Shown: piece after piece, positions 17,049 through 27,335 of the stretch
Layout of the letters: every line of letters begins with the position of its first letter
Position numbering within the stretch: the first letter of the stretch is position 1
NCBI RefSeq assembly: GCF_000350085.1
Contig: NZ_CAUM01000006.1
Coordinates: forward strand, 62,001 to 126,000
Length of the DNA: 64,000 nucleotides
Direction of reading: 5' to 3'
Source of the DNA: Mesorhizobium metallidurans STM 2683
GTDB taxonomy: Bacteria > Pseudomonadota > Alphaproteobacteria > Rhizobiales > Rhizobiaceae
Notes under the pieces: model-generated
What the model was told of the DNA's origin: nothing
The model's input: the letters and a program-made list of their open reading frames with translations, nothing else
Databases searched by the model: none
Program-made: the position numbers and the translations under genes

Positions 17049-18050
17049 TCACGCCCGCAGTGGCAGCACGCGGTCCGGCGGGCGGTGACCATCGAAAAAG
17101 GCGCGGATGTTGATGATGACCTTCTCGCCCATGTCGATGCGGCCCTCGAGCGTCGCCGAGCCCATATGCGGCAAAAGCACGACCTTGCCCTTGGCGGCGA
17201 GCTTCAGCAGTTTCGAATTCAGCGCCGGCTCGTGTTCGTAGACATCGAGGCCGGCGCCGGCGAGCTTGCCGTCCTGGATCAGCTTGACCAGCGATTCTTC
17301 GTCGATGATGTCGCCGCGCGCCGTGTTGACGATGTAAGCGGACGGTTGCATAAGCGCCAGCCGCCGCGCCGAAAGCAGGTGGAAGGTTGCCGGCGTCGAT
17401 GGGCAGTTGACCGAAATGATGTCCATGCGGGCAAGCATCTGGTCGAGGCTTTCCCAGTAGGTCGCCTCCAGTTCGTCCTCGACCGCCGGCAGTACGCGAT
17501 GACGGTTGTGGTAGTGGATCGAAAGACCGAAAGCCTTGGCCCGCCTGGCAACCGCTGTGCCGATGCGGCCCATGCCGAGAATGCCGAGGCGTTTGCCCCA
17601 GATACGCCGGCCCAGCATCCAGGTCGGCGACCAGCCGGCCCATTTCTTGTCGCCGGTCAGCACGTTGGCGCCTTCCGCCAGCCGCCGTGGCACCGCCAGC
17701 ATCAGCGCCATCGTCATGTCGGCCGTATCCTCGGTCAGCACGTTAGGCGTGTTGGTGACGGTGATTCCCTTCCTGGCCGCTGCCTCCACGTCGATCTTGT
17801 CGACGCCATTGCCGAAATTGGCGATCAGCTTAAGGTTGTCGCCGGCCTGAGCGATCAGTGCCGCATCGATATGGTCGGTTATGGTCGGCACCAGAACGTC
17901 GGCTTCCTTGACCGCCGCGACCAGTTCCGGCTGCGTCATCGGCCTGTCCTCGACATTCAGCCGGGCGTCGAACAGCTCACGCATGCGGGTCTCGACCGGG
18001 TCGGGCAGCTTGCGCGTGATGACGACGAGAGGCTTTTTTTTGCCTGCCAT
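17049..18050 (-). CDS. D-isomer-specific 2-hydroxyacid dehydrogenase (glyoxylate/hydroxypyruvate reductase type)
   Basis: A 333-residue NAD(P)H-dependent oxidoreductase. The dinucleotide-binding motif is LGILGMGRIGTAVARRA (about residue 157). The catalytic Arg is in VNTARGDIIDEE, Glu in DVYEHEP and His in LLPHMGSAT, completing the triad. The N-terminal catalytic lobe has the NFGNGVDKIDVEAA motif. Its length and the VLTEDTADMTMALML segment are closest to rhizobial glyoxylate reductase-like enzymes (GyaR). The start at 18050 is chosen because the longer frame to 18251 overlaps the divergent SH3 gene. The true substrate is not determined by sequence. Confidence 0.9.
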   Translation of the reverse strand: MAGKKKPLVVITRKLPDPVETRMRELFDARLNVEDRPMTQPELVAAVKEADVLVPTITDHIDAALIAQAGDNLKLIANFGNGVDKIDVEAAARKGITVTNTPNVLTEDTADMTMALMLAVPRRLAEGANVLTGDKKWAGWSPTWMLGRRIWGKRLGILGMGRIGTAVARRAKAFGLSIHYHNRHRVLPAVEDELEATYWESLDQMLARMDIISVNCPSTPATFHLLSARRLALMQPSAYIVNTARGDIIDEESLVKLIQDGKLAGAGLDVYEHEPALNSKLLKLAAKGKVVLLPHMGSATLEGRIDMGEKVIINIRAFFDGHRPPDRVLPLRA

Positions 18051-18208
18051 TGTTCCCTCGAATCCCGATCTCGTTGAGACCTCTTTAACCAAGACCGGCG
18101 AAACTGAGAACCGATCGCGGCGCCGGTCATCCATGTAACAAGCGGTGCCGCCGAAGACAAAGAAAAAGGGGCGCCGGGGCCGATGGGCGAGCGCCGAAAG
18201 GAACGAAA

Positions 18209-18766
18209 GTGTCTGGTTTCGCGTCGCTCCGCCTGACCATTTGCGCGGCATTTCTCGGCGCTCTGCTTTACGCCCCTGTTGCGGCGGCGCAAAGTGCGGC
18301 AGCGCCCGCCCAGACGATCACGCTCGGGCCGAGCGGCCTGCCGCTGCCGCGCTTCGTCAGCCTGAAATCGGGCCGCGTCAACTCCCGCGTCGGACCGGGC
18401 GTCAACTACTCCGTCGACTGGATGTATATGAAACCCGGCCTGCCGATGGAAATCATCCAGGAATTCGATACGTGGCGTCGCGTGCGCGACGCCGACGGCT
18501 CGGAGGGCTGGATCAACCAGTCGCTGCTTTCGGGCCGCCGCACGGCGATCGTGGCGCCCTGGCAGCGCGGCAAGGGTGGCCGAATCAATCTGCTCAACGA
18601 CCCGGACAAGGGTGCCAGCGTCGTCGCCATCGTCGAGCCCGGGGTGATGGGCACGATCAAATCCTGCGACGGCCAGTGGTGCGAGATGACTTTCGACGGC
18701 CACACCGGCTGGCTCGCCCAGTCGCTCGTCTGGGGCGCCTATCCGGGCGAGCGGGTCAAGAATTGA
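18209..18766 (+). CDS. Exported bacterial SH3 domain protein
   Basis: A 185-residue protein with a GTG start at 18209 (AAAGGA 7 nt upstream). A signal peptide spans about residues 1-28 (ending APVAAAQ). Two bacterial SH3-like modules follow: one around VNSRVGPGVNYSVDWMY...GWINQSLL (about 56-110) and one around INLLNDPDKGASVVAIV...GWLAQSLVWG (about 125-178). Such domains usually bind peptidoglycan or other envelope ligands. No catalytic domain is present. It diverges from the hydroxyacid dehydrogenase and converges with the DUF4260 gene. Specific function is unknown. Confidence 0.88.
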   Translation: MSGFASLRLTICAAFLGALLYAPVAAAQSAAAPAQTITLGPSGLPLPRFVSLKSGRVNSRVGPGVNYSVDWMYMKPGLPMEIIQEFDTWRRVRDADGSEGWINQSLLSGRRTAIVAPWQRGKGGRINLLNDPDKGASVVAIVEPGVMGTIKSCDGQWCEMTFDGHTGWLAQSLVWGAYPGERVKN

Positions 18767-18770
18767 TCCC

Positions 18771-18794
18771 ATCGGCCGCCCACTAGCGGCCGAT
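18771..18794. terminator. Bidirectional hairpin between convergent genes
   Basis: ATCGGCCGC pairs with GCGGCCGAT across a six-base loop that contains the stop codon of the minus-strand gene. The hairpin begins 5 nt after the SH3 gene stop. There is no U-tract, so intrinsic termination is uncertain, but the position suits a shared 3' hairpin. Confidence 0.5.
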
Positions 18795-19142
18795 ACGGCC
18801 GAGATGTGTGTCTTGAAAACCGGTGGGCAGTTTTAACCCATAGCCGAGGGCACGGTCGACGGCAATATGGGCGATCCAGATCAGTGCAACCGCGGTCTCC
18901 ATCGAATTGGCGAAGACGTATCCGACAAGCGCCAGGATCAGCGGGACGATCAGTATGTGCAGGGCATTGTAAGCGATGGCGCCGACGCGCGGCCCGGCCA
19001 GATACCCCAGCATCGACAGATCTGGCACCAGGATGAGCAGTGCAAACAGCCACCAGGAAACGCCGGTCATCGCGTTGAAGAAGAGAGCCCCGACCGCAAC
19101 GGCAACCCATTCGAGCCGAACTGCCAGATCGACAGGCTTCAT
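18783..19142 (-). CDS. DUF4260 family small membrane protein
   Basis: A 119-residue protein with three or four hydrophobic segments. Recognisable DUF4260 motifs are LLILVPDLSMLGYLAGPRVG, YNALHILIVPLILA and IWIAHIAVDRALGYGLK. The C-terminal FQDTHLGRIGR is also typical of the family. Function is not established. It lies 10 nt downstream of irr on the same strand and is probably co-transcribed with it. Confidence 0.85.
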   Translation of the reverse strand: MKPVDLAVRLEWVAVAVGALFFNAMTGVSWWLFALLILVPDLSMLGYLAGPRVGAIAYNALHILIVPLILALVGYVFANSMETAVALIWIAHIAVDRALGYGLKLPTGFQDTHLGRIGR

Positions 19143-19152
19143 CGAACGGTGC

Positions 19153-19584
19153 TCAATCGCAGCGTTTGGGGCGCAGCCTCACCACAATGTCGACATTGGC
19201 GATCTCCATGCCTTCCGGCGGCTCCGGCAGGTTGGAAACCGTGACTGGACCGCTGGCGATGTCGAAGATCCTGTTTTCGCCTTCGATATAGAAATGATGA
19301 TGGTCGGAGGTGTTGGTGTCGAAATAGGTTTTCGACCCTTCGACGGCCAGGATGCGCAGAAGCCCCGCCTGGGTGAATTGGTGCAAGGCGTTATAGACGG
19401 TGGCCAGCGACACCGGCACGCCGGCGGCGATCGCCTCCTCATGCAGTTCCTCCGCCGACAGATGGCGGTCGCCCTTGGCGAAAAGCAGATCGGCCAGCGC
19501 GATGCGCTGACGCGTCGGCCTCAGGCCGGCTTCGCGAACCCGCTTGTCCACAGCGACATTTTCCTTCCGGCAGCCCAAATCCAT
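19153..19584 (-). CDS. irr: Iron response regulator Irr (Fur superfamily)
   Basis: A 143-residue Fur-family transcription factor. The DNA-binding winged helix (about residues 18-80) includes LRPTRQRIALADLLF and SLATVYNALHQF. The dimerisation domain has the HHH motif at residues 95-97 (SDHHHFYIEGE), which marks Irr and takes part in heme sensing, rather than the metal site of classical Fur. In rhizobia Irr accumulates when iron is scarce and represses iron-storage and heme genes, or activates uptake genes, through ICE motifs. A perfect ICE-like palindrome is present in this window at 53977-53999. Irr diverges from the fabA operon. Confidence 0.95.
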   Translation of the reverse strand: MDLGCRKENVAVDKRVREAGLRPTRQRIALADLLFAKGDRHLSAEELHEEAIAAGVPVSLATVYNALHQFTQAGLLRILAVEGSKTYFDTNTSDHHHFYIEGENRIFDIASGPVTVSNLPEPPEGMEIANVDIVVRLRPKRCD

Positions 19585-19697
19585 CTATGCGTCGAAGCTC
19601 ACAGTTCCGCCCCAAGACGTGCCCAGAATGGCAAAAAACAATATCGGCCGAAACTGGACACCTCCTGACATATATTCTGTCGGCCGAATACGATCAA

Positions 19698-19800
19698 TAG
19701 AGCGACGTGCGTCCTGTTGGACGCACAAAAGTACGCCCTATCACTTTTTAGCCTCGCATCGTGCTTTCCGGAAATCGATTCCGATTTCCGGGCCGATGCG
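19698..19800 (+). repeat. Family C two-hairpin repeat, irr-fabA copy
   Basis: About 100 bp with two hairpins: GTGCGTCC/GGACGCAC with a four-base loop, and CCGGAAATCG/CGATTTCCGG at 19768-19791. It begins TAGAGCGACGTGCGTCC. The same layout recurs in reverse at 24208-24309 and in diverged form at 26702-26794. It fills part of the 344-nt gap between irr and fabA, in which I see no gene. Confidence 0.85.
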
Positions 19801-19928
19801 ACCGCGCGCATTGACCCGGGCAGACAGGCAGGTTAAGCGCAAACGCCGGTTTCCGGCCTGAAACAGATTGTGTTAGGAAACCAACGACAAGGGCGCCCTA
19901 CCGCCCGGGATGATTACGGGGATGATTG

Positions 19929-20447
19929 ATGGCGGGTTCTAAATCCAGCTACGAATACGAGGAATTGCTTGCCTGCGCCCGCGGCGAGCTGTTCGGAGCA
20001 GGAAACGCCCAGCTCCCCTATCCGCCGATGCTGATGTTCGACCGCATCACCGAGATCAGCGAGACGGGCGGCGCCTTCGACAAGGGTTTCATCCGCGCCG
20101 AATTCGACATCAAGCCGGACCTGTGGTTCTTCGCCTGTCATTTCATCGGCAATCCGATCATGCCGGGATGCCTCGGCCTCGACGCCATGTGGCAATTGAC
20201 GGGATTCTACCTCGGCTGGCTCGGCGAGCCTGGCAAGGGAATGGCGCTGTCGACCGGCGAGGTGAGGTTCAAAGGCATGGTCACGCCGTCGGTCAAGAAG
20301 GTGGAGTATGGCGTGGACTTCAAGCGCGTGATGCGTGGTCGACTGGTGCTTGGCATCGCCGATGGCTGGCTGAAGGCGGATGGCGAGCCCATATACGCGG
20401 CAACGGATCTCAAAGTGGGTCTGTCAAAGCAATCGGCGGTCGCCTGA
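19929..20447 (+). CDS. fabA: Beta-hydroxydecanoyl-ACP dehydratase/isomerase
   Basis: A 172-residue hot-dog-fold enzyme that dehydrates 3-hydroxydecanoyl-ACP and isomerises the product to the cis-3 form, the branch point to unsaturated fatty acids. The active-site His71 and Asp85 are in [19 protein letters not shown] and match Escherichia coli His70 and Asp84. Length is typical. ATG 19929 is chosen; the preceding TTG in the same frame is unlikely. It heads a fabA-fabB-fabI operon (gaps 31 and 15 nt), the standard rhizobial arrangement for unsaturated fatty-acid synthesis. Confidence 0.97.
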   Translation: MAGSKSSYEYEELLACARGELFGAGNAQLPYPPMLMFDRITEISETGGAFDKGFIRAEFDIKPDLWFFACHFIGNPIMPGCLGLDAMWQLTGFYLGWLGEPGKGMALSTGEVRFKGMVTPSVKKVEYGVDFKRVMRGRLVLGIADGWLKADGEPIYAATDLKVGLSKQSAVA

Positions 20448-20478
20448 CCGTCACCGGACACTCTGGAAGGAGCAGCCC

Positions 20479-21699
20479 ATGAGACGGGTCGTAGTAACAG
20501 GCCTCGGCATCGTGTCGTCGATCGGCAACAATGCCAACGAGGTGCAGGCCTCGCTCCACGATGCCAAATCCGGCATCAGCTTCTCCGATTCCTTCGCCGA
20601 GCACGGCTTCCGCTGCCAGGTCTGGGGGGCGCCGACGCTGGACCCCTCAGCCACGATCGATCGCCGGGCCATGCGTTTCCTGTCGCAAGGTGCGGCCTGG
20701 AACCATGTCGCCATGGATCAGGCGATCGCGGATGCCGGAATTGGCGAGAACGACATCACCAATGAACGCACCGGCATCGTCATGGGATCGGGCGGACCGT
20801 CGACCCGAACCATCGCCGAGGCAGCCGAAACCACCCTCAAGAACGGCAGCCCCAAGCGCATCGGTCCGTTCGCCGTGCCGAAGGCGATGTCGTCGAGCGC
20901 CTCGGCGACGCTTGCCACCTGGTTCAAGATCCACGGTGTCAACTATTCAATCTCCTCGGCCTGTTCGACGTCGGCCCACTGCATCGGCAATGGCTACGAA
21001 CTGATCCAGTGGGGCAAGCAGGATATGATCTTTGCCGGCGGCCATGAGGATCTCGACTGGACGATGTCGGACCTGTTCGACGCGATGGGCGCCATGTCGT
21101 CGAAATACAACGACAGGGCATCGGTCGCGTCCCGCGCCTACGATGTCGATCGTGACGGTTTCGTCATTGCCGGCGGCGCAGGCGTGCTGGTTCTGGAAGA
21201 GCTCGAACATGCCAAAGCGCGTGGCGCCAAGATCTATGCCGAGATCGTCGGTTACGGCGCGACCTCCGACGGCTACGATATGGTGGCGCCCTCGGGCGAA
21301 GGTGCGGTGCGCTGCATGCGGCAGGCGCTGGCGACCGTCTCTTCGCCGGTCGACTATATCAACACGCACGGCACCTCGACGCCGGTCGGCGATTCCAAGG
21401 AAATGGGCGCGATCCGCGAGGTGTTCGGCGAGAAGATGCCGTTCATCACCTCGACGAAATCGCTGACCGGCCATTCGCTGGGCGCCGCCGGCGTGCAGGA
21501 ATCGATCTATTCGATCCTGATGATGCAAGGCGGCTTCATCGGCGAAAGCGCCCATATCGAGCAGCTCGATCCGGAATTCGAGGGCATGCCGATCGTGCGA
21601 AAGCGCATCGATAACGCCAGGATCGACACTGTTTTGTCCAATTCGTTCGGTTTCGGTGGCACCAACGCAACGCTGGTTTTCCAGCGCTATTCCGCATAA
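20479..21699 (+). CDS. fabB: Beta-ketoacyl-ACP synthase I
   Basis: A 406-residue condensing enzyme that elongates acyl-ACP, including the cis-3-decenoyl product of FabA. The catalytic triad is complete: Cys162 in [12 protein letters not shown], His297 in [13 protein letters not shown] and His332 in [14 protein letters not shown] 20479 follows a GGAAGGA ribosome-binding site 7 nt upstream. The longer open frame from 20380 overlaps fabA and is rejected. It is the second gene of the fab operon. Confidence 0.97.
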   Translation: MRRVVVTGLGIVSSIGNNANEVQASLHDAKSGISFSDSFAEHGFRCQVWGAPTLDPSATIDRRAMRFLSQGAAWNHVAMDQAIADAGIGENDITNERTGIVMGSGGPSTRTIAEAAETTLKNGSPKRIGPFAVPKAMSSSASATLATWFKIHGVNYSISSACSTSAHCIGNGYELIQWGKQDMIFAGGHEDLDWTMSDLFDAMGAMSSKYNDRASVASRAYDVDRDGFVIAGGAGVLVLEELEHAKARGAKIYAEIVGYGATSDGYDMVAPSGEGAVRCMRQALATVSSPVDYINTHGTSTPVGDSKEMGAIREVFGEKMPFITSTKSLTGHSLGAAGVQESIYSILMMQGGFIGESAHIEQLDPEFEGMPIVRKRIDNARIDTVLSNSFGFGGTNATLVFQRYSA

Positions 21700-21714
21700 G
21701 GGATCTTGCCGGCC

Positions 21715-22527
21715 ATGGACGGATTGATGAAGGGCAAGCGCGGGCTTGTCATGGGTGTCGCAAACGATCATTCGATCGCCTGGGGCATCGCCAGGAAATT
21801 GTCCGAACATGGGGCGGAACTCGCCTTCACCTATCAGGGCGACGCTTTCGGGCGCCGGGTCAAGCCGCTCGCCGACAGGCTTGGCGCATCCCTGGTGGTG
21901 CCTTGCGATGTCGAGGACAGCGCATCGGTCAGCGCGACCTTCGAGACCTTAGGCAAGGAATGGGGCGGGCTGGATTTCGTCGTCCATGCCATCGGCTTTT
22001 CCGACAAGAATGAGCTGAAGGGTCTCTACGCCGACACCAGCCGCGACAATTTCGTCCGCACCATGGTCATCTCCTGCTACTCCTTCACCGAGATCGCCCG
22101 CCACGCCGCCAGGCTGATGGGGGACAGCGGCTCGATGATCACGCTGACCTATGCGGGCTCCGTCCGCGTCATGCCGAACTACAACGTCATGGGCGTCGCC
22201 AAGGCTGGGCTGGAGGCCAGCGTCCGCTATCTGGCCAATGACTACGGCCCGCGCGGCATCAGGGTGAACGGCATATCGGCGGGACCGGTGCGGACCCTGG
22301 CCGGCGCCGGGATTTCCGACGCACGTCACATGTTTTCCTATCAGCAGCGCAACTCGCCGCTGCGCCGCACCGTAACCATCGACGAAGTCGGCGGTTCCGC
22401 GCTCTATCTCTTGTCCGACCTGTCGTCGGGCGTCACCGGCGAAATCCACTATGTCGATTCCGGCTATCACATCGTCTCCATGCCGACGCTCGACGAGTTG
22501 AAGCAGACCGACAGTGGCAAGGACTAG
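21715..22527 (+). CDS. fabI: Enoyl-ACP reductase (NADH)
   Basis: A 270-residue short-chain dehydrogenase-like enzyme that reduces trans-2-enoyl-ACP in the last step of each elongation cycle. Tyr156 and Lys163 sit in MPNYNVMGVAKAG with the FabI-type Y-x6-K spacing, matching E. coli numbering. The cofactor segment is MGVANDHSIAWGIA. A second Tyr (LTYAGS, about 146) also fits FabI. ATG 21715 is preferred over the upstream in-frame TTG. It is the third gene of the fab operon. Many rhizobia carry two fabI genes, so this may be one of two. Confidence 0.95.
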   Translation: MDGLMKGKRGLVMGVANDHSIAWGIARKLSEHGAELAFTYQGDAFGRRVKPLADRLGASLVVPCDVEDSASVSATFETLGKEWGGLDFVVHAIGFSDKNELKGLYADTSRDNFVRTMVISCYSFTEIARHAARLMGDSGSMITLTYAGSVRVMPNYNVMGVAKAGLEASVRYLANDYGPRGIRVNGISAGPVRTLAGAGISDARHMFSYQQRNSPLRRTVTIDEVGGSALYLLSDLSSGVTGEIHYVDSGYHIVSMPTLDELKQTDSGKD

Positions 22528-22573
22528 CCGTCCAGTAAAATTGTTAATATTCGCCGCAACTCATTTTAAGGAG

Positions 22574-23116
22574 ATGTCCGCTAAAAGTCGTGCAGCTTGG
22601 GACTTTGTGATAATGGCTGCTGCCAGCAATCCGACGCGAACACCGATGTTCCGGCTGCTCACCATAGCCAGCTCGGGCATTGGCAGTTTCATCCTCGGAC
22701 TGTGGGGTCTCAAATTCGGTTTCGGCGACGGCCTTGCCGGCATGCAGACCGGAACGATGATCGGCATCATAGCGGCACTTTGCGCGCTCGCTTCGGCGGG
22801 AGCAGCGCTGTCCTTCTTCGCCGGCGTCGATGAATCGGCGGACTATGTCTTCAAGGAAACCCATTTCGACAAGCTGACCGGCCTGCTGGCGCGCCCGGCA
22901 ATGGTCGGCAGGATTGCCGATGCCGCGTCCGCGACGATGAAAACCGGCGAACCGGTGTTTCTCAGCGTCGAGACCGAAAACCAGGCGACGCTGCTTCGGG
23001 CGGCCGGCTGCGAGGTGGTGCAAGGCTTTCTGTACGGCCGGCCCGCGCCGCTCGAGCTTGGCGAAACGCAGGCGATCCATGATATCCGCGAACGGCGTGT
23101 CGCCAATCTGCATTGA
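22574..23116 (+). CDS. Collapsed GGDEF-EAL membrane protein (internal deletion remnant)
   Basis: A 180-residue open frame. It has two transmembrane segments (about residues 30-50 and 58-80). Next comes the start of a GGDEF domain (FDKLTGLLARPAMVGRI). At about residue 130 it jumps directly to the last 40 residues of an EAL domain (VETENQATLLRAAGC, then VVQGFLYGRP). The GGDEF active site and the EAL catalytic residues are missing, so it cannot make or cleave cyclic di-GMP. The reading frame stays open across the junction near 22955-22970. The start is uncertain: ATG 22574 directly abuts AAGGAG, and ATG 22613 is an alternative. It follows fabI by 46 nt. Confidence 0.75.
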   Translation: MSAKSRAAWDFVIMAAASNPTRTPMFRLLTIASSGIGSFILGLWGLKFGFGDGLAGMQTGTMIGIIAALCALASAGAALSFFAGVDESADYVFKETHFDKLTGLLARPAMVGRIADAASATMKTGEPVFLSVETENQATLLRAAGCEVVQGFLYGRPAPLELGETQAIHDIRERRVANLH

Positions 23117-23128
23117 ATTTTGCCTTCC

Positions 23129-24142
23129 TTAGCGGCGTGCCGCGAATATCTTGAACATGCCGTCGCGGGCGATCTCGGCGTGGCTGGAGAAGGCGGCTGC
23201 CAGCACCGGCTCGTAGGGGAGTTGACGGTTCGCCACCATGAACAGCCGCCCGCCCGGTTTCAGCGCCTTGCCCGCCGCGCGGATCATGCCGGCGCCGATC
23301 TCCGGTTCGGCGGCCCGGCTGCGGTGAAAGGGGGGGTTCATGACGATTGCGTCATAGCGGCGCTCGACCGGCTCGCCGAGCAGATCAATCCAGAAGAAGC
23401 GCGGCTCAACGGTGCCTTTGCCGACATTGCCTTTCGCCGCTTCGAGCGAGGCGAAGTCCGCCTCGTAAAGATCGAGCCCTGATATGCCGGGCGAGCGTGC
23501 TGCGACCTCCGCCGCCACATAGCCCCAGCCGGCGCAGAAATCGGCGATGTTGCCACGCAGGTCGTTGGGCAGATTGTCCACCAGCAATTTCGAACCGGCA
23601 TCGACCTTGTCGAAAGAGAACATGCCCGGCGCAGTGTGGAAACGGCCCTCGGGCACAAGGTCCGGATTGCCCGCGCGAAGCTGTGCCGCGGCCTCCGCAG
23701 CGACCGTCCGACGAAACCAGAAGGCGATGCCGTGATGTTTCGGCAGATGGCCTTCGAGCGGCACCAACTCGCCGATACGCTTGCGCAGGCTGGCAATGCC
23801 GTCGTCCTTGCCGCCGGCAACGACGATCGATCCGCCTGATACCACGCGTTCCAGCGCCTCGGCGATGCGCAATTCGTTTTGTCCCCGATGACGGCCGGCA
23901 AGGATCAGCGCCATGTCAAATGCGCTGCCTTCGGCTTGCGGGGTTACGCTGAAGCCCGAAGCCTGCAGGGCGCGAAAATGCGGCCGGAAACCCTGCACGA
24001 GATGCAGCGCGGCGGCGAAGCCATCGGGCAGGCGAAAACCGGGTTCGGCGCCCAGAAAGAGCACACGCTCTCCCTTTCGCGGCAAGGCAATGGCCTCGGC
24101 CTCGAAGGGGTGGAACAATGTCTTCAGCGGCTCTGCGGCCAT
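23129..24142 (-). CDS. rsmC: RsmC-like 16S rRNA guanine-N2 methyltransferase
   Basis: A 337-residue SAM-dependent methyltransferase, probably acting on 16S rRNA G1207. An N-terminal pseudo-methyltransferase half covers about residues 1-165. The catalytic half has the SAM motif IADFCAGWGYVAAEVA (about 193-208) and the catalytic IVMNPPFH motif (about 260). ATG 24142 is chosen because AGGGCGAG lies just upstream and the longer frame to 24211 would read through the pnp terminator. It is the last gene after pnp and probably has its own promoter. Confidence 0.85.
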   Translation of the reverse strand: MAAEPLKTLFHPFEAEAIALPRKGERVLFLGAEPGFRLPDGFAAALHLVQGFRPHFRALQASGFSVTPQAEGSAFDMALILAGRHRGQNELRIAEALERVVSGGSIVVAGGKDDGIASLRKRIGELVPLEGHLPKHHGIAFWFRRTVAAEAAAQLRAGNPDLVPEGRFHTAPGMFSFDKVDAGSKLLVDNLPNDLRGNIADFCAGWGYVAAEVAARSPGISGLDLYEADFASLEAAKGNVGKGTVEPRFFWIDLLGEPVERRYDAIVMNPPFHRSRAAEPEIGAGMIRAAGKALKPGGRLFMVANRQLPYEPVLAAAFSSHAEIARDGMFKIFAARR

Positions 24143-24153
24143 TCTCGCCCTCT

Positions 24154-24189
24154 GCAAAAGAAAACGGGCGCAACCTCCCGGCGCGCCCG
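24154..24189 (-). terminator. Intrinsic terminator downstream of pnp
   Basis: On the minus strand CGGGCGC pairs with GCGCCCG across an eleven-base loop, followed by a TTTTCTTTT tract. It lies about 125 nt after the pnp stop, beyond a family C repeat, and just before the rsmC start. It therefore separates the two transcripts. Confidence 0.75.
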
Positions 24190-24207
24190 CTTCGATTTCA
24201 TTGCTTC

Positions 24208-24309
24208 CCATCGGCCCGAAAATCGAAATCGATTTTCGGAAAGCACGATGCGAACATTCAAAGCTTTAGAGCGTACTTTGTGCGTCCAGTGGGACGCACG
24301 TCGCTCTAA
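24208..24309 (-). repeat. Family C two-hairpin repeat, pnp 3' copy
   Basis: Reverse orientation relative to 19698-19800. The hairpin arms CCGAAAATCG/CGATTTTCGG (24216-24239) differ from the other copy by a paired G-to-A and C-to-T change that keeps base pairing. The second hairpin GTGCGTCC/GGACGCAC is identical in its stem but has a different loop. It begins within 6 nt of the pnp stop codon, so it is transcribed as the pnp 3' untranslated region. Confidence 0.85.
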
Positions 24310-24314
24310 TCCGT

Positions 24315-26462
<2,148 letters not shown>

Positions 26463-26480
26463 GTCTTGTCCTTCATATGC

Positions 26481-26522
26481 GGAAAGGGCCGCGCCGTTTC
26501 ACGGTGCGCGAATGCCCTTTCC
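26481..26522 (-). promoter_or_regulatory. Leader hairpin upstream of pnp
   Basis: Read on the minus strand, GGAAAGGGC pairs perfectly with GCCCTTTCC, enclosing an inner GCGC/GCGC stem. The hairpin ends 18 nt upstream of the pnp ATG. The position and size resemble the RNase III-cleaved hairpin that lets PNPase repress its own mRNA in Escherichia coli. Function here is inferred from that parallel. Confidence 0.55.
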
Positions 26523-26701
26523 CTGGCTTCCTTTCTCGGGCAGCCACGGGCAAGACAACGGGAAGCTCGGGCAGTTCGGCTTTGTGGCCGCGACGAGCGT
26601 CCTGCAATCCTGCCCCATGACCGTCCATGGGCGGTTTCGAATGGCCCTCTGCTGTCTCGAAACCGGTCTGGCCAATCGATCCGACTGGCCTTGCGCGTGA
26701 C

Positions 26702-26794
26702 CCCGAAAACCACGGCTTTCGGCAAGCGTCATGCGCAAATTCAAATTTCCAGAGCGTCTTTCTCTCGCATCCCTGCGGATGAGCGGCGCTCTAT
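26702..26794 (+). repeat. Family C repeat, diverged copy between rpsO and pnp
   Basis: Two short hairpins (CCGAAA/TTTCGG-type arms and CATCC/GGATG) flank GTCATGCGCAAATTCAAA and CCAGAGCG. This is the same order as the 24208-24309 copy, which has CGATGCGAACATTCAAA and TTTAGAGCG. Both hairpins have drifted in sequence but keep pairing. Apart from the leader hairpin and terminator structures, the 409-nt rpsO-pnp gap shows no gene. Confidence 0.6.
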
Positions 26795-26795
26795 C

Positions 26796-26863
26796 ATTTG
26801 AGCCGCGGATTGATCCGAGGCTCAAATACGCGACCGGCGGGCTCTCCTGGGAAAGCCCGCCGG
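26796..26863 (-). terminator. Paired hairpins downstream of rpsO
   Basis: Immediately after the rpsO stop, CCGGCGGGCT pairs with AGCCCGCCGG (26834-26863). A second hairpin, ATTTGAGCC with GGCTCAAAT, follows at 26796-26827. Neither has a long U-tract. They may slow exonucleases or attenuate read-through from rpsO into pnp rather than terminate fully. Confidence 0.6.
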
Positions 26864-26871
26864 CCAATTCG

Positions 26872-27141
26872 TCAACGGCGCAGACCGAGCTTCTCGATCA
26901 GCGTCTGATAGCGCGCGTCATCCTTGCGCTTGAGATAATCAAGCAGGCTGCGGCGCTGGGAGACGAGAGCGAGCAGACCACGGCGGGAATGGTTATCCTT
27001 CTTGTGGTCCTTGAAATGATCGGTCAGGTTCTTGATGCGCTCGGAAAGGATGGCCACCTGGACTTCCGGAGACCCGGTATCGCCCTTGGCGGTTGCGAAT
27101 TCTCCCATCAATTCCTTCTTGCGCTCGGCGGTAATCGACAT
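26872..27141 (-). CDS. rpsO: 30S ribosomal protein S15
   Basis: An 89-residue ribosomal protein binding the central domain of 16S rRNA. It has the signature [33 protein letters not shown] and a [21 protein letters not shown]-terminus, all diagnostic for uS15. Length is exactly that of the family. It stands in the conserved truB - rpsO - pnp order, here with corA inserted between truB and rpsO. Confidence 0.98.
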   Translation of the reverse strand: MSITAERKKELMGEFATAKGDTGSPEVQVAILSERIKNLTDHFKDHKKDNHSRRGLLALVSQRRSLLDYLKRKDDARYQTLIEKLGLRR

Positions 27142-27335
27142 CGTGTTTTTCCTTATCTGTTTGAGGAAACGGGACGCCCTCAGCCGGGATGTCGTCCAGC
27201 AGGGGCCGGTGCAAGCAAGGCGTCAGTGCGCGATGCTGCGGCGCATATAGTGCAATTCCCCGGAAAACACCAGCCCAATTCACAAGCCGGCTTTGCCGCG
27301 GCTTTTGCGAGAGAAATGAAGACTTTGAAGCTACG

